Shown: positions 51,685 to 60,509, numbered from the stretch's first letter. The stretch: DNA of 64,000 bases from Leptospiraceae bacterium (GCA_025059995.1 JANXCF010000006.1:1-64000), one strand, 5' to 3'. Program-made: numbers and translations. Notes: generated by a model not told the origin, from the sequence alone.

Positions 51685-53235
51685 TTATGTCTTTTCCATG
51701 ATGAACGAAATGTGAGCTGAAAATTTCCTCAAAGAAGATGTTTCTAAAAAAGCTTCTATAGGTTCAAAGATTTTTAAAAGAAATTTGGGAAGAAAATCTG
51801 GTAAAAAAGTAAAATATTCAATTTTAATAATAGAAAACATAGAAAGCGCAGAAAAATTCTTCAACAAAGAAATATCAATCCAGATTTCTGTTCCTTCATC
51901 AATTGATTTGATGAGGGGGAAGATATAGCTTATATAAAAACGAAAAAATGGATTTAAAACATTAATTTCATGGATGATTAATTTTCCTTTGGGTTTCAAA
52001 ACCCGGTAGAACTCATTTAAAGCTTTGATTTGTTCTTCCTTTGTGGGTAAATGATGAAGCACATTGATTGTATAAATAAAATCAAAATATTCATCAGGAA
52101 AAGGGAGTTCTGTGATGGAGCCATGAAAAAGATTTGGATTTTTTGTGAGTTCTTTTGCTTTTTGAAGTTGTTTTTCTGAAAAATCAATGCCATACATTTG
52201 GTATCCTATGTTCATCATTTCTTTTACATACCAGCCTTGACCACAGCCCGCATCTAGACCTTTGGCGTTTTTAGGAACTGAGTTCGTAATGATATCAATC
52301 TTTTTTTTTAGCACTCGTTCTTTGATGTGCTGCGGGATTTGCTCTTCGTATTCTTCGGCAATTTGATCAAAATGGGTTTCTTTTGAAAAGAGTTGTTTAC
52401 GAAAGAAAATCAAAAAAAGAAACGCAGTTCCAATAGCAACCCAACTGGTAGAAATTTTAATTAGAAAAACACTGTATATTGTGATATCTTTAGGGATTGG
52501 GGTTTGTAGAAGAAATTCAATTAACTTCTCACTTGAGATATACACGCCCGTAGGGAAAATCGCCAATAGGTTCCCAAGATTCATGATAGATAAAGAATAA
52601 AGGGAAATATCTATGGGAAATTCAAGGTTGAAACTACCTATAGCCAAAGGGAAAACCCAAGAAGTGAGGAACCAAATCATGACTGTATAAGATAATGCAA
52701 AAAAAATCCCACTGACGAAAAAGACATCTCGATAAAGATGCTGATATCGAAAATAATAATGCAAAGCAAAAGAAATCACGGAAGTAAAAAGAAAGAAAAG
52801 AAATATTGTTAAATAAAATTTATAAAAAAAATAAAATAATAAAATAACAATAAAATCAAGGCTCAAGTCCAAAAAAAACACAAAAATCCCACGAAATTGT
52901 TTTGATTTAAAAATAGGAATTAATCGTAAAAGATAAAGAAAATAAAAGGGTGTTAGATTCCCAATATATGAAGTAAAATAATAACTTAATAATTCCCTCG
53001 ATGGTATGTAAATAAAGTAAGTTCTTAAAAGAAAATTCCATCGGAAGAAGCGGAGAGTTAAGTTGAACAAAGTTAAAATTGGGATTAGCAAGAAATATCC
53101 ATTTTTAAGATTTTGTATCAAACCCAAGAAAGATACATCGTATTGTTGGAATATATAATGGGTAGAATAACTTCCCATGAAAAAAATTATCACGAGAAAA
53201 CCTAAAAAGATGATTCTTGGATGGAGCTTTATCAT
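51685..53235 (-). CDS. Flippase-like membrane domain fused to a SAM methyltransferase
   Basis: 516 residues in two parts. Residues 1-285 form a polytopic membrane domain with about eight helices; it resembles the lysylphosphatidylglycerol synthetase/AglD-type (UPF0104) family (YIGNLTPFYFLYLLR, LGNLLAIFPTGVYISSE). Residues about 300-460 form a class I methyltransferase: LDAGCGQGWYVKEM, YGIDFSEKQL, and FDFIYTINVLHHLP. The sequence runs straight through with no internal start of note. Probably modifies or moves a lipid-linked sugar. Overlaps the upstream membrane gene (ATGA). Confidence 0.7.
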   Translation of the reverse strand: MIKLHPRIIFLGFLVIIFFMGSYSTHYIFQQYDVSFLGLIQNLKNGYFLLIPILTLFNLTLRFFRWNFLLRTYFIYIPSRELLSYYFTSYIGNLTPFYFLYLLRLIPIFKSKQFRGIFVFFLDLSLDFIVILLFYFFYKFYLTIFLFFLFTSVISFALHYYFRYQHLYRDVFFVSGIFFALSYTVMIWFLTSWVFPLAIGSFNLEFPIDISLYSLSIMNLGNLLAIFPTGVYISSEKLIEFLLQTPIPKDITIYSVFLIKISTSWVAIGTAFLFLIFFRKQLFSKETHFDQIAEEYEEQIPQHIKERVLKKKIDIITNSVPKNAKGLDAGCGQGWYVKEMMNIGYQMYGIDFSEKQLQKAKELTKNPNLFHGSITELPFPDEYFDFIYTINVLHHLPTKEEQIKALNEFYRVLKPKGKLIIHEINVLNPFFRFYISYIFPLIKSIDEGTEIWIDISLLKNFSALSMFSIIKIEYFTFLPDFLPKFLLKIFEPIEAFLETSSLRKFSAHISFIMEKT

Positions 53236-54518
53236 TGAAGAATATAAAATTCACCTATTTTTTTTAAGAATAGATATCGGGGAATCAAAAATAATGTAAT
53301 CAGAGTATTTAAGAATAAGAATCCGTAATCATTATAATTCTCGATAAGGTTGAGAACTTTTATTGCTATAATCCACAAGAAAGAAAAAGCATAAATACGA
53401 TAAATATTATCAAAAGCCAACCAGTATTCGTAATCTACAATAGCTATCGATAAAACAGTCAATACGATAGGCACTGAGAATAACCATCTTTGGATTTCTG
53501 GATTTTGTAAGTTGCTTAATGATTTTGGAAGAGGAAAAAAATTCTTCAGGTTAAAAAGAAGCAAAATCCATAAAATCAAAACAAGTCCATTAGATATCCA
53601 CTTCGAAATCTTAAAATCTGTAATCATTTCTGTGATTACATGGAGCATAGTCGAAAGAGGAATACGTATTCTCTGAACATGGGATTGAATAGAACCTAAT
53701 GATATGATGTAGGGATCATCTCCAATACGAAATTCCACTATAATATACCATAAGAAAAAAAACCATAAAGGGAAAAAAGAAAACATAACTCCAATTTGAT
53801 TCTTGTTAATCTTCATGATGATATACATGGGGATTAAGAAAAACAAAATGGTTTCTTTTGTTAGAGATAGAAAAATCAAAATTAAATAGGCATAGTGAGT
53901 GTATTTAAAGTTACCTTGTTTTTTCTCAGGTGATGTAAGACTTAGTTCAGAAGAATGGAAAAAATAAACAAACATAACAAATAAGCTGATAAAAAGATTA
54001 TCTCCAATCAATAAAAGAATTGAGATAATAGAGAAGGGATTAAAAAGATAAAGGATTGCGATGTATTTTTGGTTTTGTGGTAAAATTATGTGAAGCATTT
54101 TTGTTGAGATAAAAAGTAAAACGATATTAATAAATATAACCCAATAAGTGTACAGTTCCCAACCATAGATGGCTGGAACAAACCCATAAACAAACGAAGG
54201 AAAAATTCTCAAAAAACGAAACTCAGAAGAATCCAAGTATAAAAAAAAGACTTCTTTTTCATAGATATAGCGAGCAATGTAGTAAAAAAATTGACCATCA
54301 TAGCCTTCATTCTTTAAAACTACCATGTCTTTAAATTTCATTCTGTCATTCAATTGTATGAACTCTTCGTGAATGTGAAGAAGCAAATTCCAGTTGAATT
54401 CGGCTTGCTTTGTGTAGAAAATAATCAAGAGAATCATCATGGCTAAATAAATCGTATAGAAGTAATACAAAGGGATTTTGGATATAATTTCTTGGATTCT
54501 TTTCAAGGCATTCGTCAT
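53232..54518 (-). CDS. Polytopic membrane protein, probable C-type mannosyltransferase-like
   Basis: A 428-residue protein with about ten transmembrane helices. The first loop holds GYDGQFFYYIARYI, a motif I associate with a family of bacterial membrane glycosyltransferases that use lipid-linked sugars (GT-C like). A catalytic role is not proved. It is the first gene before the flippase-methyltransferase gene, with a 4-bp overlap, so both may build a surface glycan. A 14-bp palindrome lies 5 bp upstream of its start. Confidence 0.55.
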   Translation of the reverse strand: MTNALKRIQEIISKIPLYYFYTIYLAMMILLIIFYTKQAEFNWNLLLHIHEEFIQLNDRMKFKDMVVLKNEGYDGQFFYYIARYIYEKEVFFLYLDSSEFRFLRIFPSFVYGFVPAIYGWELYTYWVIFINIVLLFISTKMLHIILPQNQKYIAILYLFNPFSIISILLLIGDNLFISLFVMFVYFFHSSELSLTSPEKKQGNFKYTHYAYLILIFLSLTKETILFFLIPMYIIMKINKNQIGVMFSFFPLWFFFLWYIIVEFRIGDDPYIISLGSIQSHVQRIRIPLSTMLHVITEMITDFKISKWISNGLVLILWILLLFNLKNFFPLPKSLSNLQNPEIQRWLFSVPIVLTVLSIAIVDYEYWLAFDNIYRIYAFSFLWIIAIKVLNLIENYNDYGFLFLNTLITLFLIPRYLFLKKIGEFYILQ

Positions 54519-54522
54519 AGAA

Positions 54523-54536
54523 CCATAATATTATGG
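54523..54536. promoter_or_regulatory. 14-bp perfect palindrome upstream of the GT-C-like gene
   Basis: CCATAATATTATGG reads the same on both strands, 5 bp before the start of the minus-strand gene ending at 54518. It could be an operator that blocks ribosome or polymerase entry. Palindromes of this length with AT core do arise by chance in AT-rich DNA, so the confidence is modest. Confidence 0.3.
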
Positions 54537-54640
54537 AATTCTTTTCGTCAATACATTGTATCTAAGAAAAGAGTAGTTAAGTACTAAGAAAGAATAATAA
54601 TTGACCAAAATGATAATAAAGAATTCTCTTTCTTATTGTA

Positions 54641-55444
54641 ATGTTAGAACAACTAAAAAACCTTTTCAAGAAATGGAAAGAAGGCACTGAATATTTGAAC
54701 TATGGGAGAGAAATTATCCAGAATTGGGCTTATGATCATATTCTATATCGCTATCAGAAATTCCAACAAAAGGAGTTCGTTTTACTTGATCAAGGCTGTG
54801 GGCATGGCGATGATTTGTATTTGATCAAAAGAAAAATAGAATCAGATAACTCCTTAAAGGAGCTGACTTTAAAACTATATGGGATTGAAAATTTTCTACC
54901 CTTCATTGAGGAAGCAAAAAGTAAAGGGATAGAAATATTTAATATTGATTTAGAGCATGATGTGTACCCTTTACCGAAAGGGAGTGTGGATATTTTGATC
55001 ACAAATCAAGTTTTGGAACACACAAAGGAAATTTTTTGGATCATGGAACAATTTGTTCAACTGGTCAAGCCTGATGGGATTTTGATTATTGGGGTTCCCA
55101 ATTTAGCGAGTTTGCACAATCGGATTTTACTTTTATTGGGAGAACAACCCTCGGTCCAGCAATCCTTGAGTGCTCATGTTCGAGCTTTTACTTTGCCAGA
55201 TTTGCGTCGTTTAGTGGAATGGAATGGATACTTTAAATTTATAGAACGAAAAGGCTCAAATTTTTATCCATTTCCACCTATTATCAGCAAGCCATTGGCG
55301 AAAGTCTTCCCTTCCTTTGCTTGGGGTTTGTTTGCAAAATTCCAACGAACTCACAAGCATGGTAGCTTTTTAAGTTTTTTAGAAGAAAATTTTTTAGAAA
55401 CACCCTTTTATGGCTCACCACAAAACCCGGCCAAAAGAAGTTAA
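54641..55444 (+). CDS. Class I SAM-dependent methyltransferase
   Basis: A 267-residue methyltransferase with LLDQGCGHGDDLYLIK (SAM site), YGIENF and VDILITNQVLEHTKEIFW, then a C-terminal part of about 100 residues with conserved Pro and His (SAHVRAFTLPDL). This pattern fits the Methyltransf_11/23 group often placed in surface-polysaccharide loci. It diverges from the GT-C-like gene. The substrate is not known, but the neighbours suggest glycan or lipid. Confidence 0.8.
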   Translation: MLEQLKNLFKKWKEGTEYLNYGREIIQNWAYDHILYRYQKFQQKEFVLLDQGCGHGDDLYLIKRKIESDNSLKELTLKLYGIENFLPFIEEAKSKGIEIFNIDLEHDVYPLPKGSVDILITNQVLEHTKEIFWIMEQFVQLVKPDGILIIGVPNLASLHNRILLLLGEQPSVQQSLSAHVRAFTLPDLRRLVEWNGYFKFIERKGSNFYPFPPIISKPLAKVFPSFAWGLFAKFQRTHKHGSFLSFLEENFLETPFYGSPQNPAKRS

Positions 55445-55454
55445 GAGAAATTAA

Positions 55455-56297
55455 TTATTCATTTCTCTTTTTTTGTTTTTTGATAAAATTTTCGATGATA
55501 CTACGGAATTCCTTGCTATCAAGGAATGTAGAATTCCACAGAGCTACGTAATTCATGCCATCGAGAGTATTGTGAGTTTCCATGTAATTTAAAACTTGTT
55601 TAATTCCCCACAATACTATTGAAGGATTACTTGCGATTTCTTCGGCTAATTGGATGGCTTGGGGAAGTAAGTCCTCTTCTTTTTCGACAATCTTTTCGAA
55701 CAATCCCATTTCGAAGCATTCTTCGGCTGTGAAATCTCGTCCTGTATAAGCCATCAGCTTGGTTGCACCAAACCCAATGATAAAAGGAAGTCGATTGAGA
55801 CTTCCCATATCTGCTACAATTCCAACTTTAGTTTCTCTTAATGACACAATTGCGTTTTTTGAGGCAATTCGCAAATCACATGCTGCAATCAAATCCAGTC
55901 CACCACCATAACAATGTTTATGAACTGCAGCAATGTATATTTTCTTCCCAGTGATGATTTTCTTCAAACCTTCTTGCATTTTCAAAATGGTTTGAAACAA
56001 GGTTTCTCTATCCTCAGCGCTCTGGCTTTGAATAATGTCTTTGAACTTATCATAAAATTCCACTAAATCCAATCCAATTGAAAATGATTTTCCTTTCCCT
56101 GCTATGATAGCAACGGATATATTGGAATCATTTTCGATTTCTTCTATTACACTGGGTAATTCTATCCAAAATTGCCATTCTAGGGTATTCCTTGTATTCG
56201 GTTGATTGAGGTAGATTATAGCCGTTTTTTTATCATATTGTTTTTCTACTTGAAAAAATTGAAATTCCGTTTTATTTTGCATAGTTAAGAAAGACAT
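55455..56297 (-). CDS. Dienoyl-CoA isomerase-like crotonase
   Basis: A 280-residue crotonase closest to delta-3,5-delta-2,4-dienoyl-CoA isomerase. The three acidic residues of that enzyme (rat D176, E196, D204) are matched: GGGLDLIAACD, VSLRETKVG and VADMGSLNRLP. The oxyanion parts FSIGLDLVEF and HKHCYGGG are present. It would help in the breakdown of unsaturated fatty acids with odd-numbered double bonds. Leptospira-like organisms live on fatty acids, which fits. Its promoter region is shared with the gene at 56327. Confidence 0.82.
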   Translation of the reverse strand: MSFLTMQNKTEFQFFQVEKQYDKKTAIIYLNQPNTRNTLEWQFWIELPSVIEEIENDSNISVAIIAGKGKSFSIGLDLVEFYDKFKDIIQSQSAEDRETLFQTILKMQEGLKKIITGKKIYIAAVHKHCYGGGLDLIAACDLRIASKNAIVSLRETKVGIVADMGSLNRLPFIIGFGATKLMAYTGRDFTAEECFEMGLFEKIVEKEEDLLPQAIQLAEEIASNPSIVLWGIKQVLNYMETHNTLDGMNYVALWNSTFLDSKEFRSIIENFIKKQKKRNE

Positions 56298-56303
56298 TTT
56301 ATT

Positions 56304-56319
56304 TTGATTTATAAATCAA
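56304..56319. promoter_or_regulatory. 16-bp perfect palindrome in a 29-bp divergent gap
   Basis: TTGATTTATAAATCAA, a full dyad, sits in the short gap between the dienoyl-CoA isomerase-like gene and the gene at 56327. A position between divergent starts and complete symmetry suggest an operator for a dimeric regulator. A chance origin is possible in AT-rich DNA. Confidence 0.4.
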
Positions 56320-56326
56320 TGAATTT

Positions 56327-56956
56327 ATGAAATTAGAAGAATTAGAAAGCATAATTCTCGATGCAAGCTCAAGTTTTAGAAGGTATCAGTTAATAGAAGA
56401 ACTTTCTGAAGGCATATCTAAAAATCGTGATATCTTAAATCAACTATATTACTTGTTATCCAATAAATGTAATTCCTTTGATAATATAAAAGCTAATAGT
56501 GTATTATGTTCATCTTGTATACATATTTTGATACAATCAAAAAGACCAGAAAGTTTATTTTTACTGATTCAGTATATCAAATCGCTACCCGTTCAAATTC
56601 CTATTACATATGTAGAATTCTTGGGAAAGCTACTTCCTTTTTTTGGAAAAATTGTAATTGGACCTGCGAAAGAGTTAACTCGATATCCAGATGGCACACC
56701 ACAAAAAGCAATAGGTATCCAGATACTCTGTAATCTTTTTTTGGATGGATTATTAGGAGAAGAAAACTATATGTATTTAATTGATTTGACTCAAAATTAT
56801 CAAAATGACCCATATTTTACAAAACATTTATTTGATTTAGTGAAATCTACGAATGAATATCATAACTTTATCAAAAGTAAGAATCTTTATGAAATTGAAC
56901 CACAAGATGATATTATAATCGATGATACGATAATCATTGAAAAAAATTCAAGTTAG
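56327..56956 (+). CDS. Hypothetical helical protein
   Basis: A 209-residue soluble protein, mainly helical, with Leu-rich pairs and an acidic, Ile/Asp-rich tail (DDIIIDDTIIIE). The layout resembles short HEAT- or ARM-like repeats (VEFLGKLLPFFGKI), but I do not recognise a family. It diverges from the dienoyl-CoA isomerase-like gene and precedes the gene at 56978 by 21 bp, so the two may be co-transcribed. No signal peptide. Confidence 0.55.
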   Translation: MKLEELESIILDASSSFRRYQLIEELSEGISKNRDILNQLYYLLSNKCNSFDNIKANSVLCSSCIHILIQSKRPESLFLLIQYIKSLPVQIPITYVEFLGKLLPFFGKIVIGPAKELTRYPDGTPQKAIGIQILCNLFLDGLLGEENYMYLIDLTQNYQNDPYFTKHLFDLVKSTNEYHNFIKSKNLYEIEPQDDIIIDDTIIIEKNSS

Positions 56957-56977
56957 TTCCTTACCAACAATAGCTCA

Positions 56978-57589
56978 ATGTCAAACAAATTAAGTTCTGT
57001 TTATTTCTTCGTTTCATGGATGCTTTATTATTTAATATTAGAGTTCAATTTGGATAGCTTGCATAGTAAACCGATAATTATTGATGGAAGAACATATAAT
57101 ATTGATTATAAGAATTCTTTTATTAAATTTAAAGTTGAGACAATTGTTTCGTCTGTAGTCAATGGGCAAATCAATGAGTTTTATTTGACATCAAGTAAGC
57201 AAGTATCAAACTATAAAAAATCATCGCTTTTTATTTTTAACATAAAATCGAAATCAATCAAAATAGGAAATTTATACATTGATGAGGCTATTCAATCAGA
57301 ATATTATCTTGATTCCAAAAACCATCCAAATATAACTGTGAAAATTTTAGAAATGCAGCCAACGAATATTCTTAAGAATTTTTACTATATTACTTATAGC
57401 ATTCAGATCAAAAACATAGAAAAACAATACAGAGAAATTTTCTATTATCAAAGAAAAGGTAATCAAATTATCATCAAAGGAATAGCAAATATTCCAAAAG
57501 ATGATTTTTTCAAATGGAATTTGATTTTAGATTTTGTTTTTAAAGAAAATATTCAGATAGATTTTTTAATCATCCTGAAAAAAGTCTAA
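56978..57589 (+). CDS. Exported YceI-like protein (tentative)
   Basis: 203 residues with an N-terminal hydrophobic segment (about 8-25) that fits a signal peptide. The mature part alternates beta strands: TYNIDYKNSFIKFKVETI, then SIKIGNLYIDEAIQSEYYLDSKNHPNITV split over the classic 'D...hP.I' position. This resembles the lipocalin-like YceI family, which binds polyprenoids in the periplasm, but the match is weak. The gene is rich in Lys, Ile and Asn. Unknown function otherwise. Confidence 0.45.
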   Translation: MSNKLSSVYFFVSWMLYYLILEFNLDSLHSKPIIIDGRTYNIDYKNSFIKFKVETIVSSVVNGQINEFYLTSSKQVSNYKKSSLFIFNIKSKSIKIGNLYIDEAIQSEYYLDSKNHPNITVKILEMQPTNILKNFYYITYSIQIKNIEKQYREIFYYQRKGNQIIIKGIANIPKDDFFKWNLILDFVFKENIQIDFLIILKKV

Positions 57590-57611
57590 TTTGTTAAATA
57601 TAAAGGATTTT

Positions 57612-58322
57612 TTATTTATTTTTCTGAAAGTTATTTTTATCAAGATTTTCTCGCTGTTGTTCTATATTTTTTATTTCCTTAAGAATTTCTTTCGTTAGGG
57701 ATAAGTGCTGATAATAAAAAAATGTTAAAATTCCAACCAAGACAGAAAAAAGAAAGGAAATGAACCATTGTAAAAAACTAAATCTTTTATTCATGTCTTC
57801 AAATCTTCTGTTGATTTCTTCGAAGCGTTTATCTGAGGATTCTTTGGCTTCTAAGAATCGCTTTTCTGTGAAATCTTTTAATTCAAGGAAACGCTTTTCT
57901 GTGAAATCTTTTAATTCAAGGAAACGTTTTTCTGTGAAATCTTTTATGTCATCGAGGCGTTTGTTGACTACTTCAAAATGTTTTTCAATTAGGAATTTTT
58001 GGTTTTCAAAATATTCTTTTGTGAAGAATCTTTGGTCATCGAAGCGTTTGTTTAAAACTTCGAATCTTTTGTTGATTTCTTCGAAGCGGATGTTTGAGTA
58101 ATTTAAAATTTCTGAAAAGCGTTCATGAAAATGTTGAAACCCTTGTTTTAATTCTAAAAACAATTGTTGAAAATCTTCTTTTTTGACGTATTTTTCTTTA
58201 TCTTCAAGAAATAAATAAGAAAGTTCATTTAATTCTTCTTCAACTTTAGGATAATTACTTTCTTTAAAAAGCTGAATGATCTTTTTTATTTTTGTTTGTA
58301 AGTATTCATAAGTTAAGTTCAT
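57612..58322 (-). CDS. Coiled-coil protein with 11-residue repeats and C-terminal membrane anchor
   Basis: A 236-residue protein (from ATG 58322; an in-frame start 90 bp upstream is possible but adds a low-quality segment). After a helical head, residues about 80-190 form a long coiled coil with repeated units such as KRFLELKDFTE, followed by one transmembrane helix (FLQWFISFLFSVLVGILTFF) and a charged tail. The design resembles Borrelia Bdr proteins and CCDC90/DUF1640-type anchors. Function unknown. Converges on the YceI-like gene. Confidence 0.6.
   Translation of the reverse strand: MNLTYEYLQTKIKKIIQLFKESNYPKVEEELNELSYLFLEDKEKYVKKEDFQQLFLELKQGFQHFHERFSEILNYSNIRFEEINKRFEVLNKRFDDQRFFTKEYFENQKFLIEKHFEVVNKRLDDIKDFTEKRFLELKDFTEKRFLELKDFTEKRFLEAKESSDKRFEEINRRFEDMNKRFSFLQWFISFLFSVLVGILTFFYYQHLSLTKEILKEIKNIEQQRENLDKNNFQKNK
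57861..57959 (-). repeat. 33-bp tandem repeat in the coiled-coil gene
   Basis: Two exact copies at 57861-57893 and 57894-57926 and a diverged third to 57959. Each encodes 11 residues, one hendecad turn of a coiled coil, so copy number changes would lengthen the rod by fixed steps without shifting the frame. Confidence 0.85.
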
Positions 58323-58469
58323 CGATAGCATAGATATATTCTTTTGTAATCGAATGCAATTTTTTTTTGATCCAATGTTTGTATTGTTTCTGATGCTCAA
58401 GGAATTACACATCGTTTAATCTAATTTTTGTATTTTCTTTTCTTGTTATGATTTGCCAAAAAAATTGGC

Positions 58470-59861
58470 ATGATGACTTCTCAATATAAGCAAGAACTGG
58501 GTTTGAAAGAAAGTATAGCTATAATTATCGGTAAAATCATAGGCTCAGGGATTTTCAAAACCCCTGCACCAATCATGCTTTTGAGTGGTTCAGTTTTTGT
58601 TTTTTTTCAGACTTGGATAGTGGGTGGAATACTGACCTTTTTAAGTGCTATGTTGTATGCGGAAATGGTTTCAGCATTTCCGAAGTCAGGAGGTCCTTAT
58701 GAATACTTAAAGCGAGCGTATCATCCTTTAGTCCCTTTTTTACGTGGTTGGGCAATGTTTTTTGTTTCTGAAACCGCTGCTATAGTGGTTGTTTCGATTG
58801 TTTTCTCTGAATATACCATCAAGATTTTGCAATATTACTTTTTCGTTGAGGCTACTTTTCTTTTAGAAATGTTTTTAACAATAGCTTTGATCTGGTTTTT
58901 TACTTTCTTCAATACTATTGGTTTGGAATTTTCTGGTTGGTTTCAAGATGTATTGAGTTTTCTGAAAATGCTTAGCTTGTTTTATATTATTATTGTTTGT
59001 TTTTCGCAACCTAAAAGTTATGAATCAAAAATGTATTTTCCTGAATCTTTTGAATTTGCCAGTTGGATCTCAGGGATGGCCATATCTCTTCGCTATGCCC
59101 TGTTCACTTATAGCGGCTGGGAAGGGGCTACTTATGTAGCTGAAGAGGTAAAAAATCCGAGTAAAAATTTACCCTTGTCTTTATTTTTAGGGATTTTTAT
59201 TGTGATGACAATCTATCTTTTAACTAATGTTGGTTATCTAATGCAATTATCTCCAGAAGAAATAGCAAATTCAAAATTTGTTGCCGCTGAAGCAATGGAA
59301 AAAGCCTTAGGACCAATAGGAGCTACTACTATTTCTTTTATTATTGCCTTAAATACAGCAGGAAATGTGAATGCCCAGATTTTTACAAAATCAAGGACAT
59401 GGCAGGCAATGAGTAGAGATGGTCTCTTTTTTTCGTTTTTGGCTCCCTTGAGTTCAAATTCTTTACCCGTTCGTTCGTTGATATTCCAAGCGATGTGGGC
59501 AACAGTTTTAACCCTTTTGGCATATAGCTCCTACTTTCTAAAAACTACGGTTTCCATTTACGATCGTTTAATTGACTTTTTTTCTTTTACTTCTTCTGTT
59601 TTTAATATCTTAACAATCGTGGCAGTGTGGATACTAAGAAAAAAATATCCTGATGTGCCAAGGCATTTCAGAATTCCCGATAGACTTTTCTATGTGGTTT
59701 TTTTTATTGTCTTAGCAATCTATTTTTTGTATGCATTTTATACCTTAGTTTCTGCGTTTTTTGAATCTTTGATGGGGATAATCTTGACCTTGTCTGGGCT
59801 TCTTTATTGGAAATACAAAATTAAACCAAAATTAGAAAAATATAATCTTTCTGAATTGTAA
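58470..59861 (+). CDS. APC-family amino acid permease
   Basis: A 463-residue transporter with 12 predicted helices. Opening with SIAIIIGKIIGSGIFKTPAP (the family's GxxIGxGIF motif), then GGILTFLSAMLYAEMVSAFP split by helix 2, GGPYEYLKRAYHP, and SGWEGATYVAEEVKNPSKNLP in the middle. It resembles the LAT/serine-threonine exchanger group. The substrate is presumably an amino acid. It diverges from the coiled-coil gene and is followed by the long non-coding stretch. Confidence 0.88.
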   Translation: MMTSQYKQELGLKESIAIIIGKIIGSGIFKTPAPIMLLSGSVFVFFQTWIVGGILTFLSAMLYAEMVSAFPKSGGPYEYLKRAYHPLVPFLRGWAMFFVSETAAIVVVSIVFSEYTIKILQYYFFVEATFLLEMFLTIALIWFFTFFNTIGLEFSGWFQDVLSFLKMLSLFYIIIVCFSQPKSYESKMYFPESFEFASWISGMAISLRYALFTYSGWEGATYVAEEVKNPSKNLPLSLFLGIFIVMTIYLLTNVGYLMQLSPEEIANSKFVAAEAMEKALGPIGATTISFIIALNTAGNVNAQIFTKSRTWQAMSRDGLFFSFLAPLSSNSLPVRSLIFQAMWATVLTLLAYSSYFLKTTVSIYDRLIDFFSFTSSVFNILTIVAVWILRKKYPDVPRHFRIPDRLFYVVFFIVLAIYFLYAFYTLVSAFFESLMGIILTLSGLLYWKYKIKPKLEKYNLSEL

Positions 59862-59987
59862 GTAAAGATATGAAGCCAACGGAAAACTCTAAACCAAATT
59901 GAAAACAAAAACCAATCTATTTATCTGCATGTTTTAAAAGTTTATCACGTGTTTTTGCTAAGGGCATTCTATTTTGGGATAGAATAC

Positions 59988-60238
59988 TTATTCATAAAAG
60001 TTTTCAAGAATTTGTTTTTTTTTGATATCCTCTGAAGATAATACGAGCTTCATGATGAAATGAAATATCGCCAACTCCAAAGGATGGATTTTCTTTTTGG
60101 TTGAAAGTCTCCGATTTTAGGGAAAGTATTTAAGAAAATTTTTTCTTTTAGTAATTCAGATTTCTTATTTCAGTTCCATTCATGATAACCTCTGGTATCG
60201 ATATGAAAAGATTTTTTAGAATAAGTTGATTTTCTCAT
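59988..60238 (-). pseudogene. Possible decayed gene, frameshifted
   Basis: The minus strand here carries protein-like stretches in different frames: MRKSTYSKKSFHIDTRGYHEW, ended by a TGA; then SETFNQKENPSFGVGDISF continuing HHEARIIFRGYQKK; then, after a shift in a run of nine A residues, QILENFYE and a TAA stop at 59988-59990. The parts join in order and look coding (balanced polar and hydrophobic residues), consistent with a short gene broken by indels. I cannot name the family. Chance is possible. Confidence 0.3.
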
Positions 60239-60240
60239 AG

Positions 60241-60277
60241 GGGTAGGTTTGCTACCCATAATCAAAAGAGTTTTGAT
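60241..60277. repeat. Two adjacent hairpin-forming inverted repeats
   Basis: GGGTAG (60241-60246) pairs with CTACCC (60252-60257) over a 5-nt loop; ATCAAAA (60261-60267) pairs with TTTTGAT (60271-60277) over a 3-nt loop. They lie just upstream of the decayed gene's possible start. They could be operator or terminator relics. Confidence 0.45.
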
Positions 60278-60509
60278 TTGCTAGATTTAGCTCAACTTGC
60301 TGATTTCTTGAATTAAAAGTTCATTTTCTTAGTGAATAAAATTTTTTTGATAATGAAGACATTTCCAAGTATATTGACTATTACACATTTCGTATTGTAT
60401 ATTACAACTTGCTAATCTTATAAGTATTTCTTTCTATATCTTTTCTTTTCCCTGAAGGACAAGGAAGGACAAGAGGCAATGGTTCAGCCAAAGCAATCAT
60501 GCAAAATAT

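Larger units (their letters stand above)
59862..60509. other. Non-coding stretch of about 650 bp with gene remains and hairpins
   Basis: The longest gap in the window. No intact gene is seen on either strand. It contains a probable decayed gene on the minus strand (59988-60238), two hairpin-forming repeats (60241-60257 GGGTAG/CTACCC; 60261-60277 ATCAAAA/TTTTGAT), and a short direct repeat AAGGACAAGG/AAGGACAAG near 60456. Signals for the APC permease terminator could also lie at its start, but no clear stem plus T-run is visible. Confidence 0.5.

Noticed and set aside
57861-57959. CRISPR or IS repeat
   Set aside because: The 33-bp units are adjacent with no unique spacers and encode coiled-coil turns.
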